A stretch of 64,000 nt of DNA. It comes from Pseudomonas protegens (GTDB taxonomy: Bacteria; Pseudomonadota; Gammaproteobacteria; Pseudomonadales; Pseudomonadaceae). The translations under genes were made by a program, and so were the position numbers. Under the pieces are notes generated by a model that did not search any database, was not told where the DNA came from, and was given only the letters and a program-made list of their open reading frames with translations. Shown piece after piece: positions 35,139 to 44,266 of this stretch. The DNA lies in contig NZ_CP060201.1 of NCBI RefSeq assembly GCF_013407925.2, forward strand, positions 1 to 64,000, given 5' to 3'. The first letter of the stretch is position 1. Each line of letters opens with the position of its first letter.

Positions 35139-35492
35139 TTAGTTGTGTTGCGAAATGGCCCCGGCAGGCTCCCTGCCTGCCGCTCGAATGACGTCGTGGA
35201 AACGCCATTGCAGATTGACTCCGCCCCCCTTGTGTCGCTCACCAACACCCCAGGCGCGCCAACGCAGCAGCACAGGCGCACGGGGGCTTGGCAGCACCTG
35301 CTGGGCTTGCTGGTTGTTCAGATAAGGGGAAGGTTCCATGGCGAGCGCCAGAGCGCCGATGGCATGGGGGCGGGAACGCCCCACTGGCCGATGTTCCGAG
35401 CGGCGTTGGGCGGCCGTCGATGGCAGGCTTGCGGCAAACGCCAGGAACAGGGTGCCCGCCAGCCTGTTGAGCTGATGACATCTCACATCCAT
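35139..35492 (-). CDS. Doubtful small ORF with signal-peptide-like start
   Basis: 117 codons from an ATG with GAGAAG upstream. The first about 28 residues look like a Sec signal (LAGTLFLAFAASLPSTAA), but the remainder is Arg-rich, without recognisable domain, and runs into the autotransporter leader. It may be a gene remnant, for example of a second autotransporter such as those found at this place in related clusters, or chance coding. Reported because nothing else explains the interval. Confidence 0.22.
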   Translation of the reverse strand: MDVRCHQLNRLAGTLFLAFAASLPSTAAQRRSEHRPVGRSRPHAIGALALAMEPSPYLNNQQAQQVLPSPRAPVLLRWRAWGVGERHKGGGVNLQWRFHDVIRAAGREPAGAISQHN

Positions 35493-35609
35493 GTTGATGA
35501 CTTCTCGTTTTTTGTTGTTGTTCGATCGTCCATCCGGGACGGATCAGGATATTGCCGGCGACTTCAGGGGAGCCACCCCGACTCTTTCTGGGTTCAAGGT
35601 CCGCAAAGC

Positions 35610-35638
35610 CCGGGGGAGCGAATCCTGCGCTCCCCCGG
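35610..35638 (-). terminator. Terminator-like hairpin after pueB-like gene
   Basis: A perfect 11-bp stem (CCGGGGGAGCG / CGCTCCCCCGG) with a 7-nt loop lies 12 bases beyond the lipase stop codon. On the minus strand it is followed only by a short T-run (CTTTG), so it may be a weak or Rho-assisted terminator, or protect the mRNA 3' end. Confidence 0.6.
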
Positions 35639-35649
35639 CCGAGGCTGAA

Positions 35650-37332
35650 TCAGGCGAACACGATGCCTGAACCGTTGAGCCCCTCCATACCGATGCCCAC
35701 CAGGGTCACCGAGTAGTCGCCCACCTTGAGCAAGGTGTCGTTGCCGCTCTGGGACAGGTGCTGGCTGTAGTCGTAATGGGCATCGATGCCGGGCACGCCC
35801 ATGAACACCAGCTTGTCGCTGCTCTGGTAGCCGTGGATCAGGTCGAAACCGAAGTTGCCGCTGAACAGGAAGGTATTGGCCCCGCCCCCGGTGGAATGCA
35901 TGACGTCGTTGCCGGCGCCACCGACGAAGGTCACGTTGGCCTTGTCGCTGCTCAGCAAGTCATCGCCGCCGTGGCCGAACAGCCAGTCGCCGTTGACGCT
36001 GGCCACCAGCGCATTGCCATATGCATCGCCATTGAGGGAGTGGTTGTAGGCGGTCCACTGGTTGCCGTTCTGCAAGCCGTCGGCGGTCACGCTGTAGCTG
36101 ACGTCCTTGCCGAGCAGTTGCCACCAGCTCCCGGCCTCGTGACTGACCAGGGCACCGATATCCCGGGTCATGCTGATGCCGCCGTAGGCATCGCGGATGT
36201 ACAAAGTGCCGTCGCCGTCATTGGCAATGGAGAAGTTCTTCAGCGGCTGCTGCAGTTCCAGAACGTTATGACCCGAGCCGCCATGGATGATGTTGTAGCC
36301 GCCGTCGTCGCGGAAACGGTCATCACCGGCACCGCCATCGAGGTAATCGTTGCCCTTGCCGCCGTGCAGCAGGTCGTTGCTCTGGGTGCCGATGATGAAG
36401 GTGCTGCCGCTGTGTTGCTCCGCGTACAGGTTGAGGTCCTTGACCCACACCTTGTCGCGCTGGCCCTCGGACAGGTTGGACACCACCACGGTCGAATCAC
36501 GGCTGGTCAGGTCATAGAAATCCGAATCGATCAGGCGATTGAGTCCGCCGGCATAGTCCACCGCGCTATGGGCCGACCAGGACCAGGGGTTGAGGATGCT
36601 CTGGGGCACCAGCTTGCCGAACAACGACGCATAGTGATCGGTGAAGCTGACGATATTGTTGGTCGCCGACTCCTGGGGCTTGTCGTGGGTGCCCAGGGAC
36701 GATGCGTTGAAGTCGGTGCCGTCCAGGGCACGGAACACCGGGTCGTTTTCATAGCCGATGTTCAGCACCTTGTCGCTGGCGCTCTGGGTCGGCGAGGCGA
36801 AGGCCACATAGCTGGCGTCCTGGTAGAAGCCGCCCCAATGCTCCGTGCTCAGGGTCGCCAGGCTGTTGACCGCCAACCCGCCCAGGCTGTGCCCGGTGAC
36901 CAGCACATCGCTGCCGCTCAGGCCCTGGGCCGCGGCGAAGGCGGCGACCTTGCCCAGCAGGTTGTCGAAGGCCAGGCGGCTGTAGTTGTCGGCAAAGCCG
37001 GAGACAAAGGCCGCCTGCAGGTCGTTGAGGCCGTCCTTGAGGCTGTCGGTGCCACGAAAGCTGATGCCGATGGACAGCAACTGCCCGGCGCCGTCGTACT
37101 TGCCGAGGATCTCGACCTGGGCGTCGCTGACCACCGCCTGTTCGCCGGAAATGGTGCCCTGGGCGCTGACGTGGCCCTGATAGCCCAACTGCGAGGCGCT
37201 GATGGGGCGCCAGGACGTGCCCGGCAAGGCCTCGCCGGTGGGATTGCCTGCATACAAGGCCAGGGTGATGGCCTCGCTGTACTGGGCCTTGCCAGCACCG
37301 CCCACGGCGTTTTTGTAGTCGAAGATGCTCAT
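35650..37332 (-). CDS. pueB: Family I.3 lipase, PueB-like, lacking the lid segment
   Basis: 560 residues, paralogous to the lipase at 30073. Catalytic triad S149 (GHSLGG), D197 (GYENDP) and H255. RTX repeats appear around 325-360 and 440-475, and the C-terminus ends in GSGIVFA. Compared with the PueA-like protein, about 48 residues are missing between the first helix and SASQLGYQG, where the family lid-1 lies, and the lid-2 region is about 8 residues shorter. AAGGAG precedes the ATG. It is directly downstream of aprF (30-bp gap), so it is probably cotranscribed with the exporter. Confidence 0.92.
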   Translation of the reverse strand: MSIFDYKNAVGGAGKAQYSEAITLALYAGNPTGEALPGTSWRPISASQLGYQGHVSAQGTISGEQAVVSDAQVEILGKYDGAGQLLSIGISFRGTDSLKDGLNDLQAAFVSGFADNYSRLAFDNLLGKVAAFAAAQGLSGSDVLVTGHSLGGLAVNSLATLSTEHWGGFYQDASYVAFASPTQSASDKVLNIGYENDPVFRALDGTDFNASSLGTHDKPQESATNNIVSFTDHYASLFGKLVPQSILNPWSWSAHSAVDYAGGLNRLIDSDFYDLTSRDSTVVVSNLSEGQRDKVWVKDLNLYAEQHSGSTFIIGTQSNDLLHGGKGNDYLDGGAGDDRFRDDGGYNIIHGGSGHNVLELQQPLKNFSIANDGDGTLYIRDAYGGISMTRDIGALVSHEAGSWWQLLGKDVSYSVTADGLQNGNQWTAYNHSLNGDAYGNALVASVNGDWLFGHGGDDLLSSDKANVTFVGGAGNDVMHSTGGGANTFLFSGNFGFDLIHGYQSSDKLVFMGVPGIDAHYDYSQHLSQSGNDTLLKVGDYSVTLVGIGMEGLNGSGIVFA

Positions 37333-37362
37333 GTGCGTTTCTCCTTTTTATCCTGCGGTCCG

Positions 37363-38724
37363 TCAGGGACCGGTGCGCTGACCGAAGGCCTCATCGACCC
37401 GGGCCAGATCTTCTTCACGCAAGGTTCCAGCGTAGTAATGCAACTTGGTCCAGGCCATCAGGTAGTCATAACGGGCCTGGGCCAGGTCACGCCGGGTGGT
37501 GTAGAGCTGCTGCTCGGCATTGAGCGCATCCAGGTTGACCCGTTCACCGCCCAGAATGCTCTGCCTGGTGGACACCACCAGGGCCTCGGCCGAGGTCAGG
37601 GCCTTCTGGTAGGCGCGCAATTTGCTCACTCCCGATAAACAGGCACTGAATTGCCGGCGCAGTTCAATCAGGGTTTCCCGAGTCTTGCCGTCCAGTTCGT
37701 ATTCGGCCTGCTCCATGGCGCGGCTGGCCTGGCGAGTGGAGGCCGACACCCCGCCACCGGCGTACAGCGGCAGGCTGACTTCGATGCCGATGGTGTTGGT
37801 GTCGTAGCGCTGGTTGTAGGTGTTGCCGCTTTCCGATTCGTTCTGCCGCACGCTGGCGTAGGCGCTGAGCTTGGGCAGGTGCCCGGCGCGGTTGCGCTCC
37901 ACTTCATAACGCGCCACCTCGACCCGTTGCCGCTGGGAGGCCAGCACCGGGTTGTTGCTCAGGGCCATCTCATGCCAGGTGTCGTAATTGGCCGGGCTCA
38001 GGGCAAAGGACTGGAAGTTTTCCTGCAAGGGGTCGAGGTCGCGCACGTCGAGGTCGGGCACGCCAATCAGCGCCCCCAATTCCCGCAAGGCCGCGTCCTG
38101 TTCGTCCCGGGCCTCGATCTCCTCGGCGGTGGCCAGCTCGTAGCGCGACTCGGCTTCGAGGATGTCGGTACGGGTGCCCTCGCCCTGCTGGAACATGTGC
38201 CGGTTCTGCTGGAACTGTTGCTCGAAGGCCTTTTTCTTGGCCAGGGCAATGTCGATCTGGTCCTGGGCGAACAGGGCCTTGGTGTAGTAGCTGAGCACTC
38301 GCACCAGCAGCTCCTGGCTCTTGCCACGAAAGTTCTCGTCGGCAAACAGGGCCTGGGCCACGCCCTTGCGGTAGTTGGCGTAGGCCTCGTAGTCGATCAG
38401 CGGCTGCTGCAGGGTCAGGGACGAGCCGTAGCTGTCGTAGTTGCGTTTTTCGCTGACGCTGCCGCGCACCGTGTCCAGGTAGGTGACCTTGGAGTTGTTG
38501 TGGCCCTTGTTGTAGCTGTAGCCCACCTTGGGCAGCAGACCGGCGCGGCCGATGGCGCGGTTTTCCAGGCCGGCGTCGCGCTCCTTGATGGCGCCGAGGA
38601 ACACCGGGTCATTGCGCAGCGCCTGTTCGTAGATCTGGAACGGCCCCATGGCCTGGGCCCCCTGGCACACCAGCAAGGACAAGGCCGCGGCGAGGATGGA
38701 AAGCTTACTCATACGACGCGACAT
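37363..38724 (-). CDS. aprF: AprF: TolC-family outer membrane channel of the type I exporter
   Basis: 453 residues: signal peptide (LSILAAALSLLVCQGAQA), then the TolC internal duplication with long coiled-coil helices (AQALFADENFRGKSQEL..., and GVSASTRQASRAMEQAEY). Length matches AprF/PrtF (about 450-480). A second ATG 12 bases downstream is an alternative start. It forms the outer membrane exit duct for AprA and the RTX lipases with AprD and AprE. Two bases separate it from the aprE stop. Confidence 0.94.
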   Translation of the reverse strand: MSRRMSKLSILAAALSLLVCQGAQAMGPFQIYEQALRNDPVFLGAIKERDAGLENRAIGRAGLLPKVGYSYNKGHNNSKVTYLDTVRGSVSEKRNYDSYGSSLTLQQPLIDYEAYANYRKGVAQALFADENFRGKSQELLVRVLSYYTKALFAQDQIDIALAKKKAFEQQFQQNRHMFQQGEGTRTDILEAESRYELATAEEIEARDEQDAALRELGALIGVPDLDVRDLDPLQENFQSFALSPANYDTWHEMALSNNPVLASQRQRVEVARYEVERNRAGHLPKLSAYASVRQNESESGNTYNQRYDTNTIGIEVSLPLYAGGGVSASTRQASRAMEQAEYELDGKTRETLIELRRQFSACLSGVSKLRAYQKALTSAEALVVSTRQSILGGERVNLDALNAEQQLYTTRRDLAQARYDYLMAWTKLHYYAGTLREEDLARVDEAFGQRTGP

Positions 38725-38726
38725 CC

Positions 38727-40061
38727 TTATTCTTCGGTCAGTGCGGAGCCGGCCCGGTCGAGCAATGGCTTGAACAGGTAATTGAGCAGCGAGCGCTCGC
38801 CGGTGCGGACAAACATCTCCGCCGGCATCCCCGGCTTGATCACCAGCCCGTTGAGCTTCTCCATGGCCTGGTCGCTGACGCTGCTGCGCAGCACGTAGTA
38901 CGGCATGCCGGTTTTCTCATCGACCATCTGGTCGGCGGAAACCAGGCTGACCTCGCCGGACACCCTTGGCGTGCGGCTCTGGTTGAAGGCCGTGAAGAGG
39001 ATGTCCACCGGCAGATGGGGGCCGACCTTGTCCACCAGGTTGACCGGCAGCCGCCCTTCCACTTCCAGGTGCGTGCCCTGGGGCACGATCTCCAGCAGGG
39101 TTTCGCCCTGGCGCACCACCGCGCCTTCGGTGTGCACCCCGAGGTTGACCGCGATGCCGTCGGCGGTGGCGATGATCTCGCTGTGCTGCAAGTCGAAACC
39201 GGCGGAGGTCAGCTGCTGCTCCAGGGTCTGGGTCTTGAGCTGGGCCTCGGCCAACTGGCTGCGCACCTCTTTCTGATATTCCTCGCTGTGCTGTTGCAGC
39301 TTGAGCCGGGATTCGAGAATGCCCTGCTCGATGCGTCCGCTTTCGCCGGTGTTCTGCGCCAGTTCCTGCTGCACCTGGGACAGTTGGCGCTGGTATTCCA
39401 GCAGGCGGTTGCGCGGGATATAGCCGTTGTCCGCCAAGGGTTGCAGGTTGCTCAGTTGCTGGCGCAGGGACTCGGCCTGATTGCCCAGGTCGGTGCGTGC
39501 GCGACGCATGCCCGCCAGTTGCGCGGTGGCGCCTTCGATGTTGGCGCGAATGCCCGCCTGCTCGCGCAGGAACGCCTCGCGCCGACTGCTGAACAGCTGG
39601 CGCTGGCCTTCCAGCACCAGGGCCAGGCGCGGGTCGTCACTGCTGCTCAACTGCGGCGGAAAGTCCACCTGCTTGAGGTTGTCGCGCTCGCTGCGCCAGC
39701 GCGCCAGGCTGGCCACCGCCATGCGGTACTGGGCCTGAAGGGATTGCACATCCGCCGCCACCTGAGTCTGGTCCAGGCGAAACAGCGGCTGGCCCTGCTT
39801 CACGCTTTCGCCTTCACGCACCAGGATGCGGCTGACCACCCCGCTGCTCATGGATTGCACCGCCTTGCGCTTGCCGGACACCACCACCGTGCCTTGCACC
39901 GGGATGCCCTGGTCCAGCGGCGCCAGGGCGGCCCAGACAAAGAAACTGCCGGCCCCCACCAGGGCCAGCAGCCAGCCCAGGCGCACGAAAAAGCCAGCGT
40001 CGCGCTCCACGCGTTCGGGTGCGTAATCCTGTTCGATCATCATCTCGCGGTCCTTGCTCAT
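38727..40061 (-). CDS. aprE: AprE: membrane fusion protein of the type I exporter
   Basis: 444 residues, HlyD/PrtE family. One N-terminal TM ([20 protein letters not shown]), a biotinyl-lipoyl-like hairpin interrupted by long coiled coil (about 90-300), and a C-terminal beta-barrel domain with the [14 protein letters not shown] end segment typical of the family. The start overlaps the aprD stop (ATGA). It bridges the AprD ATPase in the inner membrane to AprF. Confidence 0.95.
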   Translation of the reverse strand: MSKDREMMIEQDYAPERVERDAGFFVRLGWLLALVGAGSFFVWAALAPLDQGIPVQGTVVVSGKRKAVQSMSSGVVSRILVREGESVKQGQPLFRLDQTQVAADVQSLQAQYRMAVASLARWRSERDNLKQVDFPPQLSSSDDPRLALVLEGQRQLFSSRREAFLREQAGIRANIEGATAQLAGMRRARTDLGNQAESLRQQLSNLQPLADNGYIPRNRLLEYQRQLSQVQQELAQNTGESGRIEQGILESRLKLQQHSEEYQKEVRSQLAEAQLKTQTLEQQLTSAGFDLQHSEIIATADGIAVNLGVHTEGAVVRQGETLLEIVPQGTHLEVEGRLPVNLVDKVGPHLPVDILFTAFNQSRTPRVSGEVSLVSADQMVDEKTGMPYYVLRSSVSDQAMEKLNGLVIKPGMPAEMFVRTGERSLLNYLFKPLLDRAGSALTEE

Positions 40062-41848
40062 GCGCCTTTATTCCGTGTCGGAGCCTGATACTGACGGCTC
40101 ATGCTCAAGCCTGCGGGGGCGGACGCGGCCGGCTTGGGGCTTTCCTGGGCGGCGGGCGACTGGCCGGCGGACAGCGCCTTGAGCACCTCCTGGCTGGGGC
40201 CGAAGGCCTGCAGGCGCCCTTCGTTGAGCACCAGCAGCTTGTCGGCCAGGGCCAGCACCGACGAGCGATGGGTCACCAGCACCACGCTGGCGCCCCGGGC
40301 CTTGAGCTGGGCAATGGCCGCCGCCAGGGCGCTTTCGCCCACGGTGTCGAGGTTGGAATTGGGTTCGTCGAGCACCACCAGGCTCGGGTTGCCGTACAGC
40401 GCCCGGGCCAGGGCCACGCGCTGTTTCTGCCCGCCGGACAGGCCGCTGCCGTCGTCCCCGAGCAGGGTGTCGTAGCCCTGGGGCAGGCGCAGGATCAGTT
40501 CATGCACCCCGGCCAACTGGGCGGCCTGGACCACCCGCTGCGGGTCGGCTTCACGAAAGCGCGCGATGTTCTCGGCGATGCTGCCGCTGAACAGCTCGAT
40601 GTCCTGGGGCAAGTAACCGATGTAGGGCCCCAGCTCATCGCGATTCCAGCGGTGAATGTCGGCACCGTCCAGGCGCACCGTGCCGCCCAGGGTCGGCCAG
40701 ACGCCCACCAGGACCCGAGCCAGGGTCGACTTGCCGGAACCGGAAGCACCCAGCACGCCCAGCACTTCACCGGCGTTGAGGTTGAAGCTCACTTGCTGCA
40801 GGGTTGCCAGCCGCCGCCCGGGCGGCCCGGCGCTGACCTGCTCGAAACTCACCTGGCCCTTGGGCGGCGGCAGCGACATGGCGCTGTCGCTGGGCGGGAA
40901 CTCGCGCAGCAGCGCATCCAGGCGCTTGTAGGCCAGCTTGGCGGCACTCCACTGCTTCCACACCGCGATCAACTGGTCGATGGGGCTCAGCACCCGGCCC
41001 ATGAGGATCGACCCGGCGATCATCATCCCCGCGGTCATGTCGCCCTTGATCACCAGCAACGCGCCCAGGCCCAGCACCAGCGATTGCAGGCACAGGCGCA
41101 GGGTCTTGCTCAGGGAACTGATCACCGAGCCGGTGTCGCTGGCCTGGTTCTGCCGGCCGAGAAACCGCGAATGCACCATGAACCAGCGTTTGCGCAGGAC
41201 ACCGAGCATGCCCATGGCCTGGATGGTTTCAGCGTTGTGCAGATGACTGGTGGCCAGTTGGGTGGATTGCTGCGAATACCCGCTGGCCTCGGCCAGGGGC
41301 TTCTTGGTCATGGCCTCGTTGAAGCAGGCCAGCGCGATCAGCAACAAGGCGCCAGCGCTGGCGAACACGCCGAGCCAGACGTTGAAGGCAAAGATCACCA
41401 GCAGATAGATGGGAAACCAGGGCGCATCGAAGAAGGCGAACAGGGCCGGGCCGGTGAGGAACTGGCGAATGTGGGTCAGGTCCCCCAGGGACTGCCCGGC
41501 ATGGCCTTCGCCGCGGGCCAGGTTGCGTTCGAAGGCGGCCTGATAAACCCGCAGGTTGAAACGCCGCTCCAGCTGGCTGCCAATGCGGATCACGACAAAG
41601 CTGCGCACCACTTCCAGGAGCCCGATAAACAGGAAGAAGCCCACCACCATCAGCGACAGCATCACCAGGGTGGTTTCATTCTGTGACGACAGCACCCGGT
41701 CGTAGACCTGCAACATATAGATGGAAGGCACCAGCATCAGCACATTAATCAAGGCGGTAAAACAACCGACACTGATCAGGATGCCCTTATATTCGCCCAA
41801 TGCCTTAAACAGTGGTGCAGGATGACTATTGTTCAGCATCTTCAACAT
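40058..41848 (-). CDS. aprD: AprD: type I secretion ABC transporter ATPase/permease
   Basis: 596 residues from the ATG giving [20 protein letters not shown]; an ATG nine bases downstream is equally possible, and open frame upstream is rejected. It has six TM segments in the first about 300 residues, then a nucleotide-binding domain with Walker [10 protein letters not shown], signature LSGGQKQR and Walker [13 protein letters not shown]. PrtD/AprD family lacks the C39 peptidase domain, as here. It energises export of AprA and RTX lipases carrying C-terminal signals. Confidence 0.95.
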   Translation of the reverse strand: MLKMLNNSHPAPLFKALGEYKGILISVGCFTALINVLMLVPSIYMLQVYDRVLSSQNETTLVMLSLMVVGFFLFIGLLEVVRSFVVIRIGSQLERRFNLRVYQAAFERNLARGEGHAGQSLGDLTHIRQFLTGPALFAFFDAPWFPIYLLVIFAFNVWLGVFASAGALLLIALACFNEAMTKKPLAEASGYSQQSTQLATSHLHNAETIQAMGMLGVLRKRWFMVHSRFLGRQNQASDTGSVISSLSKTLRLCLQSLVLGLGALLVIKGDMTAGMMIAGSILMGRVLSPIDQLIAVWKQWSAAKLAYKRLDALLREFPPSDSAMSLPPPKGQVSFEQVSAGPPGRRLATLQQVSFNLNAGEVLGVLGASGSGKSTLARVLVGVWPTLGGTVRLDGADIHRWNRDELGPYIGYLPQDIELFSGSIAENIARFREADPQRVVQAAQLAGVHELILRLPQGYDTLLGDDGSGLSGGQKQRVALARALYGNPSLVVLDEPNSNLDTVGESALAAAIAQLKARGASVVLVTHRSSVLALADKLLVLNEGRLQAFGPSQEVLKALSAGQSPAAQESPKPAASAPAGLSMSRQYQAPTRNKGA

Positions 41849-41998
41849 TTTCCCTGAGTCGACCCTGCGCGCCGAACGCGAGTACCTCATATACGGCGCA
41901 ACTAAAGATGTGCGTCCCTTAGTCTCAAAGTCTGCGGACACACCCGAACCGGACAACTGTCGTTTACAGTCCTCCGGTTATAGACCTGTCGATTAAAA

Positions 41999-42021
41999 GA
42001 GTGGCGAGATTAAAGCCACTC
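41999..42021 (-). terminator. Rho-independent-terminator-like hairpin between aprI and aprDEF
   Basis: Stem GAGTGGC / GCCACTC with a 9-nt loop, followed on the minus strand by TTTTAATC. It sits about 30 bases after the aprI stop and 151 bases before the aprD start, so it may terminate or attenuate transcripts from the aprA promoter before the exporter genes. Confidence 0.6.
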
Positions 42022-42050
42022 AAGATTAAACGAACAACCTGCCGCGTTAA

Positions 42051-42434
42051 TTAGCCGGCACGCTGCAACACAATCAAACCGTCGCCTTTGAGGCGCGCTT
42101 CGTACAGGCCTTCTTTCTGTCGACTGAAAAAGATGATTCTTGAACCTTCGCGCCCGGTAATGGCAATACCGTCGGGCTCCGGGAACCAGCCCACCGCCGC
42201 CTCGCCGATCCACTTCGACAGGCACTCGGCGCCGTCTCCCAGGACGGCGTTTTGCAGCAGGTCCAGGGCGCAGGCGGCGCCAGGCTCGCTCTGTTGCTGC
42301 AACTGCCAGTGTCCAACCAGTTCCGAGGGGTCCGCCAAGCGCAGGCTGCTTGCCATGGTTATTGCTCCGTAGAAGATCGTCAGCGTCGCCAGCAGCCAGG
42401 TGGCCGCCTTGCAACGCAAGGTGTGTGGGGTCAT
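42051..42434 (-). CDS. aprI: AprI: periplasmic alkaline protease inhibitor
   Basis: 127 residues from the ATG with GGAG seven bases upstream. Signal peptide to about residue 26 (LLATLTIFYGAITMA), then mature N-terminus SSLRLADPSELVGHWQL. In this family (Inh, lipocalin-like barrel) the first five mature residues insert into the protease active site, with Ser1 approaching the zinc. Two Cys residues remain in the mature part for the family disulfide. It protects the cell from AprA that leaks into the periplasm. Confidence 0.93.
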   Translation of the reverse strand: MTPHTLRCKAATWLLATLTIFYGAITMASSLRLADPSELVGHWQLQQQSEPGAACALDLLQNAVLGDGAECLSKWIGEAAVGWFPEPDGIAITGREGSRIIFFSRQKEGLYEARLKGDGLIVLQRAG

Positions 42435-42487
42435 GGGGTGCTCCGTCCGCCCGGTAGACTCGCTCAGCCTCGGGGCCAATGCAACAG

Positions 42488-42517
42488 CGGAGGGCAGCGC
42501 CTGGGCGCTGCCCTCCG
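42488..42517 (-). terminator. Strong hairpin between aprA and aprI (attenuator-like)
   Basis: A perfect 13-bp stem (CGGAGGGCAGCGC / GCGCTGCCCTCCG) with a 4-nt loop lies 10 bases after the aprA stop. It is followed on the minus strand by a T-poor sequence, so it probably stabilises the aprA 3' end or partly terminates, giving more protease than inhibitor and exporter mRNA. Confidence 0.65.
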
Positions 42518-42527
42518 CCGGTTTCAA

Positions 42528-43976
42528 TCAGGCAACGATATCGCTGACCGCTGCCTGGCCCACGGTGCTGACCAGGAAGTCCGCCACGCCATGCCCGGAG
42601 AAGTCCACCGACAGGGTGCTCACGCCACCGGAGGTGCTGAGGATCGCGTCACCCGCCGCGCCGGTGAAGGCGTTGACGAAGTGCAGGCCCGCGCCCTTGG
42701 TGATCCCGGTCAGGTCGATCTTGTCCAGGCCGCTGACAAAATCCATGATCTGATCGGCCGCACCCGGCTTGGAATCGCTGCTGGCGCCGAACACGAAGGT
42801 GTCCGCGCCGGCGCCGCCCCACAGCTGATCCGCGCCACCGGCGCCGTAGATGATGTCGTTGCCGGCACCGCCCTTGAGCACGTTGGCCGCGTCGTTACCG
42901 ATCAGCAGGTCGTTGCCCGAGCCGCCGAAGGCGTTTTCCACGGTCACGCCCTGGGCGATGGAGACGTTGCCCACCATGCCGCCAACGTCGGAGAACGACC
43001 CGGCATTGAGGTTGATCTTCTGGTTCTGGGTAAAACCGGAGAAGTCCAGGGTGTCGTTGCCGCCACCGTCCCACACCGAGAACACCAGCTTGTCGGCGGA
43101 GGAGCTGGCGCTGTAGAAATCGCGCCCGGTATTGGAGTTGAAACCGTAGGTGGTATCACCGGCACGGGTGCTGTAGTTGGCCCCGTAGAGTTTCTGGATG
43201 GCGGCGATATCGTCCATCAGCGGGCCGGACGAATAGGCTTCGACCCCGCCCTTGCTGAAGTTCTGCCCGGTATTGCTTTCACTCCAGTAGCTCATGACGC
43301 TGTAGCCACGGGTGTCCTGGCCGTAGCTGGCGTCCTTGTAGCTGGGGTTGCCTTCGCCGGCGTTGTAGTCGCCAGGGTGAGCCAGGCCCAGGGTGTGACC
43401 GATCTCATGGGTCAGGGTCTGACGGCCATAGTTGTTCAGGTCGGGGTTCTTGTTCTGGGTGTAGCCGCTGTTGATCAGGTACCACGAGGTGCCGTCATAG
43501 CCGGCGCCGGTGCCCGGCAGGTAGGCGAAGGCCGCCGCGCCGTCCTGGCCGCCGCTGTAGTTGCCGAAGGTCATGTGGGCGTCGCCACCCGAGGCTTTCT
43601 CGGTAAACACCACGTTGGCCACGTCGGCCCACGACTGCATGGCCAGCACTGCCTGGGCCTTCTGTTGAGCGCTGAACTGGCTGAACCCGGAGATGCCATG
43701 CTTGTTCATGGTGCTCGAGGAGGCCGAGGTCAGGAAGGTATAGGTCAGGTCGATCTTGCCGTTACCGTTCAGGTCCTTGTAGGCAGCGCCGTCACGCAGC
43801 AGTTGCGTGGCGGCCTGGTCGACCGAAAACGAGGGTTTGCCATTGACCGTGAGATTGCCGCCACGGTCGTATTGATGACTGAAGCTATTGATCTGGTTAT
43901 ACGCCGAACTTGCTGCGGCCAAAGGCACCAGTTGCTGTTCGGCAGATGCAATAGCGTTCTCTGTTACTTTCGACAT
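42528..43976 (-). CDS. aprA: AprA: serralysin-type alkaline zinc metalloprotease
   Basis: 482 residues, the family length. Zinc motif H190-E191-x2-H194-x5-H200 ([12 protein letters not shown]), Met-turn SVMSYW with M228 and ligand Y230, propeptide in the first about 15-20 residues, calcium-binding RTX repeats ([31 protein letters not shown]) from about 335 to 390, and a C-terminal type I signal ending DIVA. Start is the ATG after AAGGAAGT, not the GTG six bases earlier. Secreted by AprDEF and inhibited by AprI; the ribosome site overlaps a consensus RsmA/CsrA motif. Confidence 0.97.
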   Translation of the reverse strand: MSKVTENAIASAEQQLVPLAAASSAYNQINSFSHQYDRGGNLTVNGKPSFSVDQAATQLLRDGAAYKDLNGNGKIDLTYTFLTSASSSTMNKHGISGFSQFSAQQKAQAVLAMQSWADVANVVFTEKASGGDAHMTFGNYSGGQDGAAAFAYLPGTGAGYDGTSWYLINSGYTQNKNPDLNNYGRQTLTHEIGHTLGLAHPGDYNAGEGNPSYKDASYGQDTRGYSVMSYWSESNTGQNFSKGGVEAYSSGPLMDDIAAIQKLYGANYSTRAGDTTYGFNSNTGRDFYSASSSADKLVFSVWDGGGNDTLDFSGFTQNQKINLNAGSFSDVGGMVGNVSIAQGVTVENAFGGSGNDLLIGNDAANVLKGGAGNDIIYGAGGADQLWGGAGADTFVFGASSDSKPGAADQIMDFVSGLDKIDLTGITKGAGLHFVNAFTGAAGDAILSTSGGVSTLSVDFSGHGVADFLVSTVGQAAVSDIVA

Positions 43977-44266
43977 AAACACACTTCCTTGTAATCAATG
44001 GAACAGTTTTTGTCAGATAGCGACAATCCCTGGCGAGATCGTCCTATCACTCGCCCTAAGCAGGCGAAAGAAAGCTGACACAATTTGAAATCAGACGTCC
44101 ACTGTTTTTTTGGCGTCAAATTCCACTGTTCCGAGAAACTCCAGCAAACAATGACCGCGCAGTCGAAAGAATATTTTTTAACTGATTAACGGGCGACATT
44201 GTCTGACAATCTACAATTTAATTATTAAATATCCATTGGACTAATAATGCCGACCAGGTCGCACTT
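43977..44266 (-). promoter_or_regulatory. aprA upstream region with RsmA-type site and TTGTC/GACAA dyads
   Basis: This AT-rich 290-bp region drives aprA. On the coding strand the leader includes ACAAGGAAGT (43983-43992), an exact match to the CsrA/RsmA consensus ACANGGANGU overlapping the Shine-Dalgarno. Two dyads are visible: TTGTC-7-GACAA at 44010-44026 and the palindrome ATTGTCTGACAAT at 44198-44210. The P1 peptidase gene ends at the far side without an obvious terminator. Confidence 0.55.

Larger units (their letters stand above)
35128..35649. other. 522-bp intergenic region between autotransporter and pueB-like gene
   Basis: This is the longest stretch without a confident gene. It contains the leader of the autotransporter gene, a possible small secreted ORF on the minus strand, and a terminator-like hairpin at its right end. 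The section 35500-35525 is T-rich. No insertion sequence, repeat or RNA gene was recognised. Confidence 0.5.

Noticed and set aside
32935..35142. A 735-codon open frame antisense to the autotransporter
   Set aside because: The opposite strand encodes a full S8 protease with catalytic residues; the antisense product has no recognisable motif.
35145..35648. A 167-codon plus-strand open frame in the long intergenic gap
   Set aside because: No ribosome site or domain, and it crosses the terminator hairpin of the pueB-like gene.
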